A stretch of DNA of 64,000 nt from Chionis minor (GCA_013398295.1 VZSF01007905.1:62001-126000), one strand, 5' to 3'; positions 10,993-23,471 are shown, counted from the first letter of the stretch. Numbers and translations: made by a program. The notes: generated by a model not told the origin, from the letters alone.

Positions 10993-12029
10993 ATAACTTA
11001 TATATATAATATAAGGAGTTTTCTTCTATGTCCAGAGGCTTTTTTCAGCAGAATTTTAACCTCTCTCCTGTTCTTTGGAGACAAAGGACAAAAATCCATT
11101 CTGGGGACATGTGGTTCACTTACATGATCCCTGCATTTGAGTGGCTTTATGTGGACACCTGGAAGCAAATGCTGGTGAGGCTAAAAGACCTGTCTCAGTC
11201 ACCAGAGGAAAGTTGTTTGTTTGTGCATCCATGTCTAGGGCAAAGCAGTTAGGTGCCCTTGTGCAAAATGACTGGAAGTGCCGAGTGTGGAAAAAACCCT
11301 GCCATAGCTGTGGCTGGGTCTGTGATGCACTGAGCTTGTGCTGATGTGGCAGATGGGACTGGCTAGCTCCTCTCAGAGGTTTACAACACCGTTCCTACAG
11401 TATGCTCTTGCAAAGAGATCCTCACTCTGCTTTTGCTGCAGCACAAAGATAGATGGCCAGTCCTGTGTATTTTGTCCACCAATAAACATGCGGGACAGCA
11501 GGGATTGATCGACCGGTGTCCCTGCTCAGCAGGTTCCCCAGGAAAACAGGCTTCATCTTCTTTGCTTAGACTGCATTTGGTCTCAGCCAGTTGAGCATCC
11601 CGTGGCACACTTCCGGTGAAGTCCAGACTGGTTACCATGCATCGGTGTGGGGAGATGCAGTCCCTTTGAAAAAAGTATGCTGGGTCCCCTTTATGACACA
11701 CCTGACATCAACACACAGCAGCTCTTTTCCTCCAACTCCAGCAGAAGAGTCTGACAAACACTGACTAAATCATAGGAAGAAGGACATCTCCAAAATGTTT
11801 GGTTTGCTTTAGTGCAGTTCATGTAAGGGGCAGGCCAGAACAATTACCAGCATGCAACAAGATGCCCGGTATGTTCACTGGAGTGTGTTTCTTTACTGCG
11901 TGTCAATACAAACCTAGAGCCATTTTTCAGAGTTTGCCAATGGCTATAATTGAAAAGGCATGAATTGCCCTCAAGAGATTCCCCACTGCTCTGCATTATT
12001 ATCTGCTGGATGGCAGCTCTATGGGCCAT
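10993..12029. other. Non-coding stretch, no gene seen
   Basis: The stretch starts with an AT-rich inverted repeat at 10997-11015 (CTTATAT, 5-base loop, ATATAAG) that also contains a TATA-like string. Otherwise it is mixed sequence. The minus frame at 11381-11701 and the plus frame at 11028-11252 show no recognisable features. Confidence 0.5.
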
Positions 12030-12710
12030 GTATCATTTTTTTCAAATAACCAGTTAATTACTAAATAAAACAACCCAGCTTTCAAGCTGATTAGCCTAGA
12101 TTAATGACCAGCAGCATGTTTCATTCTCCTCAACAATTTATCATGGAAAAGAACTATGTCTTTAATGATTTAGGTACCTGGTCTATTGAGGCTTGCTCCA
12201 ATCTGTACAGCCTCCAATTTGATTTAATTGCTCTTCTTAGTTTGTGACCTGGAAAAAACCAAGTGACAGCTCCCATTAGTGAAGCCCAGCTTGCAACTCA
12301 CTTGCGGTGTCACAAAGGCTCACTGGGTGTCTTTCTCTGCTGACTTCATTAAGAAGATATATAGAGGTCAAGTGTCACTTTGGCACAGAACAAGTACCAC
12401 GCCGTTTATCAGCTGAAACAGGTTGAATCAACCTGTGTATTTTATTTAAGTTTATATCCATTCTTTTTTCTTCTTACAGTTTTTAAAAGATGTTTTTAGA
12501 AGCTCCTTGTTTTGTTTAACCTAAGATTGAATTTACAGGCTGGTTTTAAAGGCATTAATTGCAGTTAATTTATTGTTACTTTGGTATGAAAACTTCGGCA
12601 TTACACTCCTCTGCAGTTATTCAATAAAAGATCTTTTGTTATAAGGGCCTATTCAGAGCCCTTGAGTTTGCTTCCTAATTAATATTAGACTTCCTTGCAG
12701 TTGTGCTCTG
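12030..12710. promoter_or_regulatory. AT-rich, homeodomain-motif-dense block (candidate conserved enhancer)
   Basis: This stretch has few open frames and many TAAT/ATTA cores, including cagttaattac (12050-12060), gatttaattgc (about 12220), gcattaattgcagttaattt (12552-12571) and cctaattaatattag (about 12675). Its texture resembles vertebrate conserved non-coding elements: unique, AT-rich and without repeat matches. It also holds a pyrimidine tract ending in ttacag at 12462-12479. Conservation cannot be assessed from one sequence, so enhancer function is inference. Confidence 0.3.
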
Positions 12711-12797
12711 GAGTACAAATGCTCGCTTCCCAAGGATGTTACTGCAAAGGCACACTGAATGTGTCTTTAAGTGCATCCTGAATTCCTGACTTATTAT

Positions 12798-12866
12798 TGG
12801 GCAAATCCCTGAAGTCTTCACTCAGCCAAAACTCCCACTTAAGACAATGGGCCTATGGGAGTTGTC
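12798..12866. repeat. Ancient repeat relic with fold-back core
   Basis: The order gcaaatccctgaagtcttc, actcagccaaaactcccac, aagacaatgg, tatgggagtt resembles an old amniote dispersed repeat remembered as 'tcctgcagtccttactcaggcaaaactccc...tcaatgggagttttgcctgagtaa'. The arms AACTCCCA (12830-12837) and TGGGAGTT (12856-12863) form a perfect 8-base inverted repeat, as in that consensus. Class is uncertain, possibly a MITE-like DNA element. Confidence 0.5.
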
Positions 12867-12913
12867 TCATCATTAACTGAGCTCCAGCAGTTGTCTGGCA
12901 CTCAGTGAACTAA

Positions 12914-12978
12914 GTCATGGTCACTGCCCCTGAGAGTTTACCATCTGCATTAGAGACAAAGACTAAACAAGGCTGAGA
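12914..12978. repeat. Ancient amniote repeat relic
   Basis: The segment tcactgcccctgagagttta, ccatctgcattagagacaaa, gactaaacaa resembles a dispersed amniote motif remembered as 'cactgccccaaagagcttacaatctaa...agacaagacaaacaa'. It lies about 50 bases after the fold-back relic, so both may belong to one composite old insertion. I do not assign a family name. Confidence 0.45.
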
Positions 12979-15900
12979 AGATAATGAGGCAGCATGAGCT
13001 GAAGCTGGGCTCCTGGACCTGGCATTGTACTTTGTTCTGGAGGTGTTTATGATGGGGCAGAGGGACCACTGTTAACAGCACTGGTCACTGTCAGTGGTGT
13101 GGAAGGCAGATCTTCGTGTAAGCTGCTGTTAATGGGCTCTTCCATTGTGCTTTTCAGTAGAGAGGCCAAAACATATTAAGTCCCTGCTATGTCCTCTCCT
13201 AGGGCTATTTGTGGCCTTCCTGGTCTGGGAGCTGCAGGCTGCTGAAGGGGGTTACTTCTCACCCTCTTGTTCTGGGATTTTCCATCTGAGGGGAAGGTAC
13301 TGTCAGGCTGACACTCCCTAAGGTTTTAAATCCCTGAGGTTAAACTGCCTGGTGGGAAGGCCAGGACCAGCCCATCACAGACACTTGGACGGATGTTTGT
13401 GTGGTAGCAGACAGTCCCTAGCTGCAGGTCCCTGGTGCTGGCCGTGCGACTCACCAGACAGATTACCTGGGGAAAGCTCTCATGTAGCCACCATGTCAGT
13501 AATGCTGGGTGAAGAGGCAGGAGCACATCCTGCCCATATCAAGGCTGACTCCATGGTGCTGGTCATCCAGGGGGGCCAGGAGGAGAAGCCTGGAGGACTT
13601 TTTTTATTTTTTTTTTTCTACCAAAAGCATAGCAGGCCTAGGAGGGGATGGCTGTGACTGCCTGACGTACGTTCATAGCGAGCTCAGGCAAACCTATAAT
13701 TTTTGTTTCTTCCTTGCCACAGGTAACTTATTGGTAATCCTTTCTGCAGAAAGCAGGATCTTGAGGAAAGGCAGATGAGATGGATTTGTACCAGTGTGAG
13801 CACCATTATCAGTGTCCTGGGACCTGTGTCAGGTGTGCTGTAAAGATTCCTGCCAAGCCTGCTCCAAAGGTCCACAGCCCCTCTGATCTACCCTCTGTAT
13901 AAGCCTTATTACTGCTGTGTCCCCTCAGTGCTGTCCTGCGTGAACACTGAGCACTCACATTACCGTTGCTGGAGAGGGTACTCCTACCCCTACAAAAAAA
14001 AAATCCCTTGCAAAGAAATGCAAAATTATTTCCTTTCATATAGTCCTTAACACTACTCTCAGGGGGGAAACACTATACTACTAGGTACTAAGAAGAACAA
14101 GGGAAAACCAGGGCCTGTGTGGCAGAACAACTCCCTGCAGATGGCCTTGGAGCTGCTTTTGCGCCATGGATAGGCACATGCATATACGTCCCTACCCTGT
14201 GGCTGAATCACCCTAAATATAGAATTTAACATAAATGAGCAATTGAATATTGCTGGTTTATTTGCCAAGTGTGAAACATGGGCAAAATGTGATCAAGTTT
14301 TTCACCAATCTTTATTCCTGCCAGTACAAATCCATATGTCCCTATGGTGTGACCCAGCACAGAAAAGCATAGGGCTGTTCCCGCAGACAGTCCTTGCCCT
14401 CAGGTGCAGGAACCTCTCAAGTAGCCCTCATTCCCAAGGGCTATGCAGCAGGACGTGGGACCTGGATGAGAGATGCTGGTGGCAGTCGCAGGGCACGACT
14501 GCTCGTGGCTGTGGCTGCTGTGGGTCTGTCTTAATCACCTTGTAATGGTCACAAAGCTTCGTCCCCCTGACCCCTTCCTGCACCCAGTCCCTGCCATGAG
14601 CTGTTTTATTGGTGTATGAATCCAGTTGTGAGTGAATGTGGGCAGGTGTAAAGCCCTTTCCTAATCCCTTGGCCATGCACCTGTGTACTTATGATACACT
14701 TTGAACACATGCCTCAGATCTTCCTTTTGGGAGGTAAGAGCTGCTTTTCATCTGTGCAAGCTGGTGTCTTATGCATGATTTTTGAGTTTTCTTTAAAGCA
14801 GTCTAAAATCTCCTAATCCTCCGTTTCTGCCTCATATTTCCTACAGGTTGCAATCCTGAGCCCTGGTGCCCATTGATGGCTCATTTTTGTCACATGAGAA
14901 GGTGAGTGTTTGCTTTTGTAGTGAACATAGCTGCTGCCAGCTGACAGAAGTGTGACAGCCAGTGCCGGTCCCAGGTGCTGGTGTCTGCACCATTTGGATG
15001 AGGACTGACACAAGGGATGCATGAGGGCAACAAGTCAGCCGGAGTCACCTTTGTTGCCTGCAGGCAGCTCTCAGTGCTGAGCGGTACAGACCTCTCAAGG
15101 GAGAAAGAGGAGAAGGGGAGGTCTCTTCCGTTTCAAACTCCTGTTTCTAATGGGGACAGGTCACAGCCATGGGAATAAGGCACGAGGCATTGATTCATTG
15201 AGCTTTTTCTTGTAATGCTGTAGATCTTCATTAATGTTCCTAGTTGTGCTTTCTGCTGTTCCCAGTGGGGCCACTTAATGACATAAAGAGCTTAATAAGG
15301 AGAAGCTGTGGTCACAGCTGAGGGGAAGGGGTCTGGCTTACTGCTGCCAAGGGTTGTGCTGTTTATCACAGGCAGCATCAGCCTCTAAATATTTCTTACC
15401 ATTGGGACTGAGAGAATCACTTTGCAGAGAAGGTTATCCAGTAAATCTGGCAGGGCAGAAACAGAGACCAGGAGGGGAATGTGTCTTAGGTCCATACTGG
15501 TCTCTAAAAGCTTTTGGCAGGGGACAGTTTGCTGTTATGAACTGTGATTGTGCATTGGCCATGGATATGAGACCTTATGAACCATGCAGTGGGGTTTTCT
15601 ACTGGAGTGGTTTTCTACCTGTTCCACTCTCTCTCCTAGGGGTATCCCAGAGCTCTAGAAAAGGAGCTTGCTGATGCTGGGCACAGTGCTATGCACCTGG
15701 GGGAGCCCAGAGCCCTGGGAAGGGTGGAGGAGCAAGCAGAGGGAGGAATCTGGTTTATCTATGAGAGTAAGGAGCCACGGAAAAGAGAAGGCACCTCTGC
15801 ATGCTGTCCCTAGGGAAACCGTCAGGACATTACAATTTGTCTTTTCTATTTGTTGAAGCCATGCCACGGGATGTATTATTTGTAAGCATACTTGAAATAT

Positions 15901-18900
15901 AACGTAAAAATGTATCAGAATTAGATTTCCCCTTACTTATCTGAACTGACTTAGCTCCTGCCTTCCCAGTACTTAAGCACATTTGCTAAGCATTAACCTT
16001 TCCAGCAGTACTTCAGCTGGACAAGTTTACTTTCCAGCTGGAGCTTGGACAGATAGATTAGCCCCAAATTAGGTTATGATAGTTTGAGATCTGGAAGTCT
16101 TTACTTCAGTGGGAGAAAGTCACTGTGTGAGGCCACATCTCAGACGTGCGCTTCAGGGTCTTTGCTCCAGATGTCCACCCAAACACCCCTCTAACAGAGC
16201 TCATTGAGCCTTTCCCATCACTCAGGATGCCTTCACTAGGATATTGGTGTGCAGGAGGACAAATCTGCAGCCAGGGTAGTAAGTGGGGTGCTGAATACTC
16301 TGTCATATTAAACATAGCTACCAGCCCAATTTTCATCTCAGTGTGAATTGATGCTCAGCATTTAGTGCAGAGCAGGTGTTAATGGAAGGTCATCTAAGGC
16401 TTCTCTGCCGCATAATTATGGGGCTATTTCAAGCTTTCTTCTTCGGTTTTAATGCAGATCAATGTCATAAATTGTCAAGAATCATGAAGTGAAAGTGTCT
16501 GCGAGGCTGCTGGACCACCTGCCTTCCAGACTGCGTCTTGCATACTAAATTTAGAAATTCATCACCTGAGACCCAAACTTCCAAATGTTGGGAATGCTTT
16601 CCAACACTGAAAGCATTACCAGAGGCTAAAGGCTGGATCGTGCCACCAGCATAAAAGGCATGCAGATGGAGTTGCTGCTGGCTCTGCAATGTATAAACCC
16701 TGCGTTGAGGCTGCGTGGGCTGATTTCCCCAAATGACACTTTCTCACGCTTGTTCCCATTAGTCACCCAGTCACTCCTCTCAGGCCCACATCTCTGTATG
16801 CACAAACTGGGGCATTGGGCTCATCTAGTCTGGGGCATACTCAAATTCTCATTTATTTTTACTCCACATGCAGCAGATCTGCCCCCTTGATTTAAAGAGT
16901 TAAAGGATCTTTGGCTAGATTGGCTTTAGTATCCTCTGCAGTAGCAAGTTCTCATTTCAATGAGTCCCACTTTCCTCCTGCAGTTCGTGCTCTCTAACAG
17001 CTTTCTTTGCTCTTCTTGCCTGTCTTTTCCCCACAATTTAAAGTCACTTTATTTAATTTCAAGAACTTTTTTGGAGGGGAAAGAGGGGATTACTGATTCA
17101 ATGAAAGCCGGAATTCTTACCTATGCTTTTTATCCTAGTTTTCAGGTGTGACACCCAGATGACTTTTGTGCCCTGGGATTTGCTGCAAGTCTAACAGCAC
17201 CAGAAAAGCTCTCCCTGCCTGCAAGGTCCCTGCCGCAGTGGGCTGATGATTTACTTTGCTGATAGGAGTGCATGGTGCAGTGCTCCACGCCGCAGCCCTG
17301 TTACATCCCTTCCGCACCAGGCATCCTCCAGTCACCCTCCTCCTTCCGCTCAGGTTGCCACTGTCTTGTTGCTTAAATGTTTTTATTACAAGGAACAAAA
17401 GTAAGTCGAAGCAGAATTGTTTTTAAAATCAGGAGTAACCCCTAGACTTGGTGGGGCTCCTAAAACAGGGATTCCCTTTGCTGGGGCAACGATAATTTTT
17501 CCGGGGTGGTGTTGCTATAGAGATGGTGTCCGATCCCTCTCTGTTAATATTGCCCTTTTGGAAGGGCCCTGAATAGGCGCTGAGGTAGGTAAATGTATGC
17601 GGTGACACCAAGCAGGTGATTTTATTCTGACAAATTCCTGCAACATTTGTTTCCAGGCTTGTCTGAGGGCCGGGACGCAGTGTTGGGCTTTTTGTCCCAC
17701 GTGCTGCCCTCGCGGGGACGGAGTTAATGGAAGCGTTGTTCGGAGCCGCTGGGGCAGAAATTTTTTTGCTGAGGGAGACAAAAGCCGAACAGGCCACCTC
17801 AGAGGTTGCTTTGGGAAGGCTGTCTCTTGTGGGATCTCAAAGGAAACAGGAGATAACGCTCAGCCCAGGAGACTCGTCGAGCATTTTCAAGCACACTCCT
17901 CTCCACCCCACCACCTTGGGCTCACACATCTGCCTCCTGCACTATCTTTTCTAGTATGGTAGGGAGAGGATTTCTCTAGAAGACATCAATTAGAGCTGTT
18001 TTTTCACAGCCTGGCAAAAGAATAATTGCCAGTGTTGTGAGACATGGGCCAGAGATGCTGTTGGAGTGCGATGGCTGTGATGGGGCTAGCGGCAGAAAGC
18101 GGCAAGAGGAAGGTGCACAACGTGCCCATATCCAACTGTGGGACTGTGTGCGCTGGTCCCAGCACCACAGGGCTGGCTGGGTCCCCAACTCTGCTTAGTT
18201 GTGATTGTACCAGCAAGTACAAACGGGAGTTGAGCGAGGCTGAAAAAGCAGCGCCTAGGCTGCCAGCAGCAAAGCTGCATGTCAGCAGCTCTCGGTGGTT
18301 TTGTTTGAGGATATTTGTGTATTTTCTGGCTACTCGTGTGTTCTCAGGAGGGCTGCAGCTCCTGGAGTCACTCGGTTATGGCAGACCATCTGCTGCATTT
18401 TGCAGAAACGTGTTCATGGGGTCCAAGAAACATTGCACACCATGAAGGCTCTGAGGTGCCCACTGAAGGTACCCCTGGGATCACATCACGCAGAGGCAGC
18501 GTCCCCACTGAGCTCCTTCTAACCAGACCATGCTCAAGGTGCAGCTTCTACATCTTATCACCCGTGGGGCTGGGAGCACAGTAACAGCAAGGTATATTCG
18601 GGCAGCTGAATAATCCTCGAGGGTAGAGGCAGGTCATTCTGGTGCAGAAGACCTACAAGACAGGACTGGGTAAAGCACTTAAACCCAAAGTCAGGCTGGT
18701 AGTGCTCCACGTCTGCTGCTCTGCTCTCTGGGGACAGCAACATTTCAGCAAAAGGGAAATGCATTCAGCATAAATTTAACAAAGAGCACAGGATCTTTAG
18801 AACTGAGTAATGCTTTATCACTATAAAATATGGCCTTTTGATTCTACCAATTTAGGAGAGGAAATAATTTCCAATGAATAAATTATTGGATTTAGTCTGT

Positions 18901-19236
18901 TTCTGCTCTTTAAGTGTCCTAGTTTTTCAGATGTACTTTGTAAGTTTGGGGGTTTATTTGCTAGCTTGCCTGGGAGGGACAGTATTTTGTGGTGAGTGGA
19001 ATGTGAAATAACTTTTTTCTAAGTTTTCCTATTTAGCAATACAGTCAGTCATATCACTATTCTTCTGACTGGGACTCAGTGTCTCTTGTAGCACAAATAA
19101 CCAAATCAATCCAATTGGATGTTGGCATTTTTAATGCAATGTATTTGGGTATTACATCAGTTGTGGTACTGATGCAGAGATGATTAATCAAAGGCAACCC
19201 ATGGGCTCTGATCAATAGAAGGCCCCAGACTGCTGA

Positions 19237-19292
19237 GTTTTCTCTTTTTTTCTTTTTTCTTTTTTTCCTGAGTATCTTTTTTTCCACCTCCC
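19237..19292. repeat. Pyrimidine-rich low-complexity tract
   Basis: T/C-rich tract with repeated runs of six to seven T separated by single C residues, interrupted once by gagta. On the minus strand it is a purine tract, which gives the Lys/Arg-rich part of a chance reverse open frame (19057-19542). Confidence 0.6.
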
Positions 19293-20310
19293 TCCTTAAG
19301 CTTTTCTCCCATGCAAAGTTGCCGTTTGAGTGCTGCCTTTTCAGAGAGAGGTACTCGTTCTTCAGAGAGATCAGCACGTAACTAGTTGAATTCACACAGG
19401 AAATCAGGGTTAGCTCCGTAGGACAGTTAGGATGCTCAAATGTTGGCTGTAGTGTATGAAATGCTTTGAGGCATGTCAGGAAGAACAATGCTATGGAGCT
19501 GTAAAACAAAGCTCTCATTAGGATGGCTGTTGTGTGGGACAAGCAAGACCCTTCCTATTGTTGATATAAATTTAGCAGGAGCAAACTGGAAAACAGAAAA
19601 GGGGAATGTCTCTGCTTATATATTTGCAGTGGCTGCTGATGCAGAATGGGGAACAAAGCCATCTCAAATGTCGGCTAATCTCTCCCTTGGACTATGCGTT
19701 TTGTCAGCCGGACGGCGGTTTGGCAAACACTTGTGTCCGCGACAAGGCCTGTATTCACGTGAGTTGTACCATTGAGCTCAGGGAGGCTTCTCACGTGCAG
19801 AGGCTTTTGCAGAATGGAGACCCTAATCCAAGGAATTTTATCAGGGTTACTAAGGACTTTCCCCAAACCCCATGTTATGTGCCTACCTTAGTAAGGGAAC
19901 GGGGTTTCTCCTACCTTGGGCCCTGCTGAGAGTTGAGAGGACTGTTGGTTTACTTGCTCCTTTTGTTTTAATGAAAGTGTTCATTCTCTCTAAATACGCA
20001 CGCAGAACTTCCATTTGTTCTCCTGGGACTGGTGGCCCACAGAGGACCTCAGGACCTGGTTTCTGCTTGCACAATGTATGATTCCTTTGTAATGCAAACC
20101 TAATAGTTACAACTCCAAACCTGGATTTATAACCATATAGCTAAGCAAGAAACCACTCTCAATAGCACGTAGCAACATTTTCAGTCACTGTAAATAATCC
20201 CCAAAGACATACAGGACTCTTACAAAGTAAGTCTGGCTGGACGACTCAGGAATACTGTTCTTTGGGGATGACACTCACCATTCTACAGCCTGGAAAGTTG
20301 GGGTTTATTT

Positions 20311-20331
20311 AAAAAAACAAACAAACAAAAA
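20311..20331 (+). repeat. A-rich (CAAA)n simple repeat
   Basis: Seven A followed by three to four CAAA units. No retroelement body was identified directly upstream. Confidence 0.6.
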
Positions 20332-21295
20332 GGCCTTCTAATAGAAAACTGCCATTTAAGAGAAATCAGAACTGAAAAGCAGCTGTCAAACTTTAATTTC
20401 CTGGCTAATGAATGACCACGAATCCATTCTTTAATGATTCTTGACCCTAGAAACAAAATGTATTAGCACTCTCAGATTTTGCATAGTAGTGCTAAATGGG
20501 GCATGTAATGTACTAATTTAGTGTCTCTTTAGCATAATCACAACCTACATACACAGCTACATTTCCTTGGCAGGCAGCTTTCACAAGACCTGCAAAGAAC
20601 TTACGTAGGACATTTCACCCTATTATTCATTTCACTGATGCCAGGGAATCGATATATGTGATTATTTTTTTTTCCCTGTCCTGTCCTTCTCCACAAAAAA
20701 GCATAAAATTATCCATTGATCTTCATGGGGTGATTAGAATGCCAAGAATTCTATGCTTTTCTCTACCTGCAATGGGGAGAAATCTGGTTTTATTGTGTGT
20801 TTAACTTGTGAATCTAGAAGCCCACAAAAACATTTGAGTTTGGGTATAAATCCTACTTTCCAGGAGAAATACAGGGTCAAATAGAATAAACTGCACAGGA
20901 CAAAGCATATTACTTTGAAAGAAGCACATGATAAATATTCTTGGTAAAATGAATATTTGAATGAATAAAAGAATTGTATTTGAAAAATAAAATTTTCAAG
21001 ATCATAATTCTAAAAATCTATGTTTAGCAATGGCTTGGCATGACTGTCCCATTCAGAAGGAAAGCAGCCTGAGAGGTGGAAGCACTCTGCTTGATGACTA
21101 CTGGCTCCCTTTCTTTGGCTTCCCTTTGTTCCCTGTTTGGCTTTTGGGACACAGAAAAGCACAACACAGTTATCTTGTAGCACCTATAAGCCAAAGAACA
21201 TTTCACTTAAGTACTTGTGGCATGCCTCGTTCAACAGCTTCTTCCAAAATGTTGTGATATTTTTATTTTCTAGTAATTCTATTTTTAATCTCTAC

Positions 21296-21686
21296 TCATA
21301 GAAACACGGAATGCCTGAGGTCAGCGGTACTTCTGGAGAGTGTCTATTCCAACCCCCTGCTCAAAGCACAGTCAGCTAGGTCAGGCTGCCCAGCACTGAG
21401 TCCACTTGGCTTCTGAATATCTCGAAGGATGGAGACTCTACAACTTCTCTGGGCAACCTATTCCAGTGTCTGGCCACCTTCACGGTAAAAATGTATTTTC
21501 TTATGTTTAAGTGGAACCTGCATTTCAGTTTGTGTAATTGCCTCTTGTCCTTTCACCGGGCATCACTGAGAAGAGCCTGGCTCCATCTCCTTTACACCCT
21601 CACAGCAGGTATTTATACATATTGATAATAGCACAAGCCCCCTGAGCCTTCTCTTTTTCAGGCTGAACAGTCCCAGCTCCCTCAGA
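21296..21686 (-). repeat. CR1 LINE fragment, older avian subfamily
   Basis: The plus strand shows the reverse complement of a CR1 3' region. It begins tcatagaaacacggaatg, continues ctattccaaccccctgctca, ggttgcccag-like and gatggagactctacaacttc, then cctattccagtgtctgg, ttgcctcttgtcctttcac and agcctggctccatctccttt. It ends caggctgaacagtcccagct. This is the usual order of a bird CR1 tail of the type with the 'ctgctcaaagca' block. It is 5'-truncated, as most CR1 copies are. Substitutions and small gaps leave no long open frame, so it is older than its neighbour at 22887. No target-site duplication was apparent. Confidence 0.9.
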
Positions 21687-22886
21687 CCCTGAAAGTTCAA
21701 ACAAACCACAGAGAGCAACCTTGACCATGAAAGAGCAACTTTGGGTCCTTCTTTGCACTGTTCTAGCCAGGGTTTACATCTCCTCTGGCATCTCCCCTCT
21801 GTAAATTATTGCAATAGATGAGCCCTTTGGACGAGACATTTCCAATGCACTTTTGGGGGATGTGGATCCAGACGGAGCCACAAACATCCTGAAGAGGTTA
21901 TTGTAACACCACAACAAGATCCTTGTAGCAGTTTGCCTGGGCCTACCTGGTTTACACAGATGCATGGGCACGTCCACAAGGATTTTGTTACAAGATCAGG
22001 CCCCCCATTTCCCCAGTGTAATTAACTTACTTGTTATTTATTATATTAGCATTTACTTGGTCAAAATGATGTTGGGGCCGATGCAAGGAGTTCTGCATAT
22101 GTGTGGTCTACAGCAGGCAGAGCACTGCCCATGCTGTGCTCCTACACGGGGTCTGTCGTGAAATCGATGCTTCCTAAAACTCGTTATCCCTCTGCGTGTG
22201 CGCAGCTCTGCCTGGCCCTGGAGCTGAGGCAGTCCCTGCCTGCGGCCTCGCAGGGGATCGAGACAGACTGAGCTGGGGGAGAAAACACACAAGCAAACAT
22301 ACCTTGCGCTGGAAACAGACTGTCTCTGTGGTTACAGAAGAAGGTGTGAAGCTCCACATCTCTTTCCGCTCCTTCAGCGTCCCAGCACTGCTGGAGGTGT
22401 TCAGCCAATTAGCCTGGCCAATCCCTTTCTAAATGTTTTTGTTTCCATGTGCAGGCTGCGCTTTAGAGAGAAAAACCTGGAGCCACACCAGGTTCTTTCC
22501 AGAAATTCAGGAAAAGGAAATGGGATTGTTAAATAAAATAGGCTGTGCGCATGTAGGAGTTCCTAAGGCAGGCTGTGCAGGCTGACAGTGCTCGCCTCCA
22601 CCGAGAGCAGTGCTGCCCACGCAGAGAGGCTCTGTCTGCAGGGAGCACCTTGCAGGGCTGGGGTCCAGTCTAGCAGCTGACGTGACAAGTGTAAGTTCTG
22701 CTCTCAGTTGTTCTAGTGAGAGCCCAGGGAACAGGCCAGATCGCCGAATCACGCTGCATTTCCACTGTGTGACTGAATGCTCAAGCAATGATACAGAATT
22801 TAAGACAGCCTCTGGGAAAAACTTGCTTTTGGTGAAAAACTGAGTCCTGTTGCCCTCTCAGATAAGACTCTGACTTCTGTGGAGGG
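21687..22886. other. Spacer between two CR1 copies, no gene seen
   Basis: 1.2 kb of unique-looking sequence. Several short minus-strand frames (22053-22292, 22174-22359, 22507-22788) overlap plus-strand frames and show no domain. It is slightly GC-rich around 22200-22280. Confidence 0.5.
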
Positions 22887-23400
22887 TCATAGAATCATCC
22901 AGGTTGGAAGGGACCTTTAAGGTCATTGAGTCCGACCATCAACCTAACACTATGAAAACCGCCACTAAACCATGTCCCTCAGCACCACATCTGCCCGTCT
23001 TTTAAATACCTCCAGGGATGGCAGTTCCACCACTTCACTGGGCAGCCTGTTCCAGTATTTGATAACCCTCTCGGTGAAGAAATTTTTCCTAATACCCATC
23101 CTAAATCTCCCCTGGCACAACTTGAGGCCATTTCCTCTTGTCCCATCACTTGTTACTTGGGAAAAGAAAGCAATCCCAACCTCCCTACAACCGCCTTTCA
23201 GGTAGCTGTAGAAAGCAATAAGGTGTCCCCTCAACCTCCTTTTCTCCAGGCTAAACAGCTCTAGTTCCCTCAGCCACTCCTCACAGGACTTGTGCTCTAG
23301 AACCCTCACCAGCTTTTTTGCTCTTCTCTGGACATGGTCCAGAATCTCAACATCTTTCTTGTAGTGAGGGGCCCAAAACTGAACACAGGTGTGGATCACC
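22887..23400 (-). repeat. CR1 LINE, 5'-truncated, well preserved
   Basis: The plus strand starts tcatagaatcatccaggttg and gaagggacctttaaggtcat, the classic reverse complement of an avian CR1 3' end. It continues with the 'aacctaacactatgaaaacc' and 'ctcagcaccacatctgcccg' blocks found in CR1 copies of neognath birds. The minus strand encodes the ORF2 C-terminus. The match runs to about 23400, where the element is truncated relative to the several-kilobase full-length LINE. Lower divergence than the copy at 21296 suggests a younger insertion. Both copies lie in the same orientation 1.2 kb apart. Confidence 0.95.
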
Positions 23401-23471
23401 TGTGCTTGGGGCACAGCGCTGTGCAGAATTTGATTGATCTTTGTTCTCAGGGCTTGGTGAGTTTCCCCCAC
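22965..23471 (-). pseudogene. CR1 ORF2 protein C-terminal fragment (open frame)
   Basis: An open frame of 168 codons. Residues from about 30 onward match the region of the CR1 ORF2 protein downstream of the reverse transcriptase domain. Hallmarks in order are [94 protein letters not shown] and a terminal LRDMV. The full ORF2 protein carries an endonuclease and a reverse transcriptase. Neither is present here, so the fragment cannot support retrotransposition. The first 30 or so residues (MGETHQAL and onward) do not fit the family and probably read through flanking DNA, so the methionine is accidental. A frame free of stops over about 140 codons suggests a fairly recent insertion. Confidence 0.85.

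Larger units (their letters stand above)
12986..21295. other. Long non-coding stretch, no gene seen
   Basis: Over 8 kb has no recognisable coding, RNA or CR1 sequence. Open frames such as 17429-17797 minus, 18044-18445 plus and 19057-19542 minus are unrelated to known domains as far as I can see, and frames overlap on opposite strands. Low-complexity features are a T-rich tract at 13599-13619, a pyrimidine tract at 19237-19292 and an A/C tract at 20311-20331. The section 20390-20560 is AT-rich with several TAAT/ATTA cores and could be another regulatory block. Confidence 0.5.

Noticed and set aside
19057..19542. 161-codon reverse open frame with a Lys/Arg-rich stretch
   Set aside because: The basic stretch is the reverse reading of a T/C low-complexity tract. 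No family similarity is visible.
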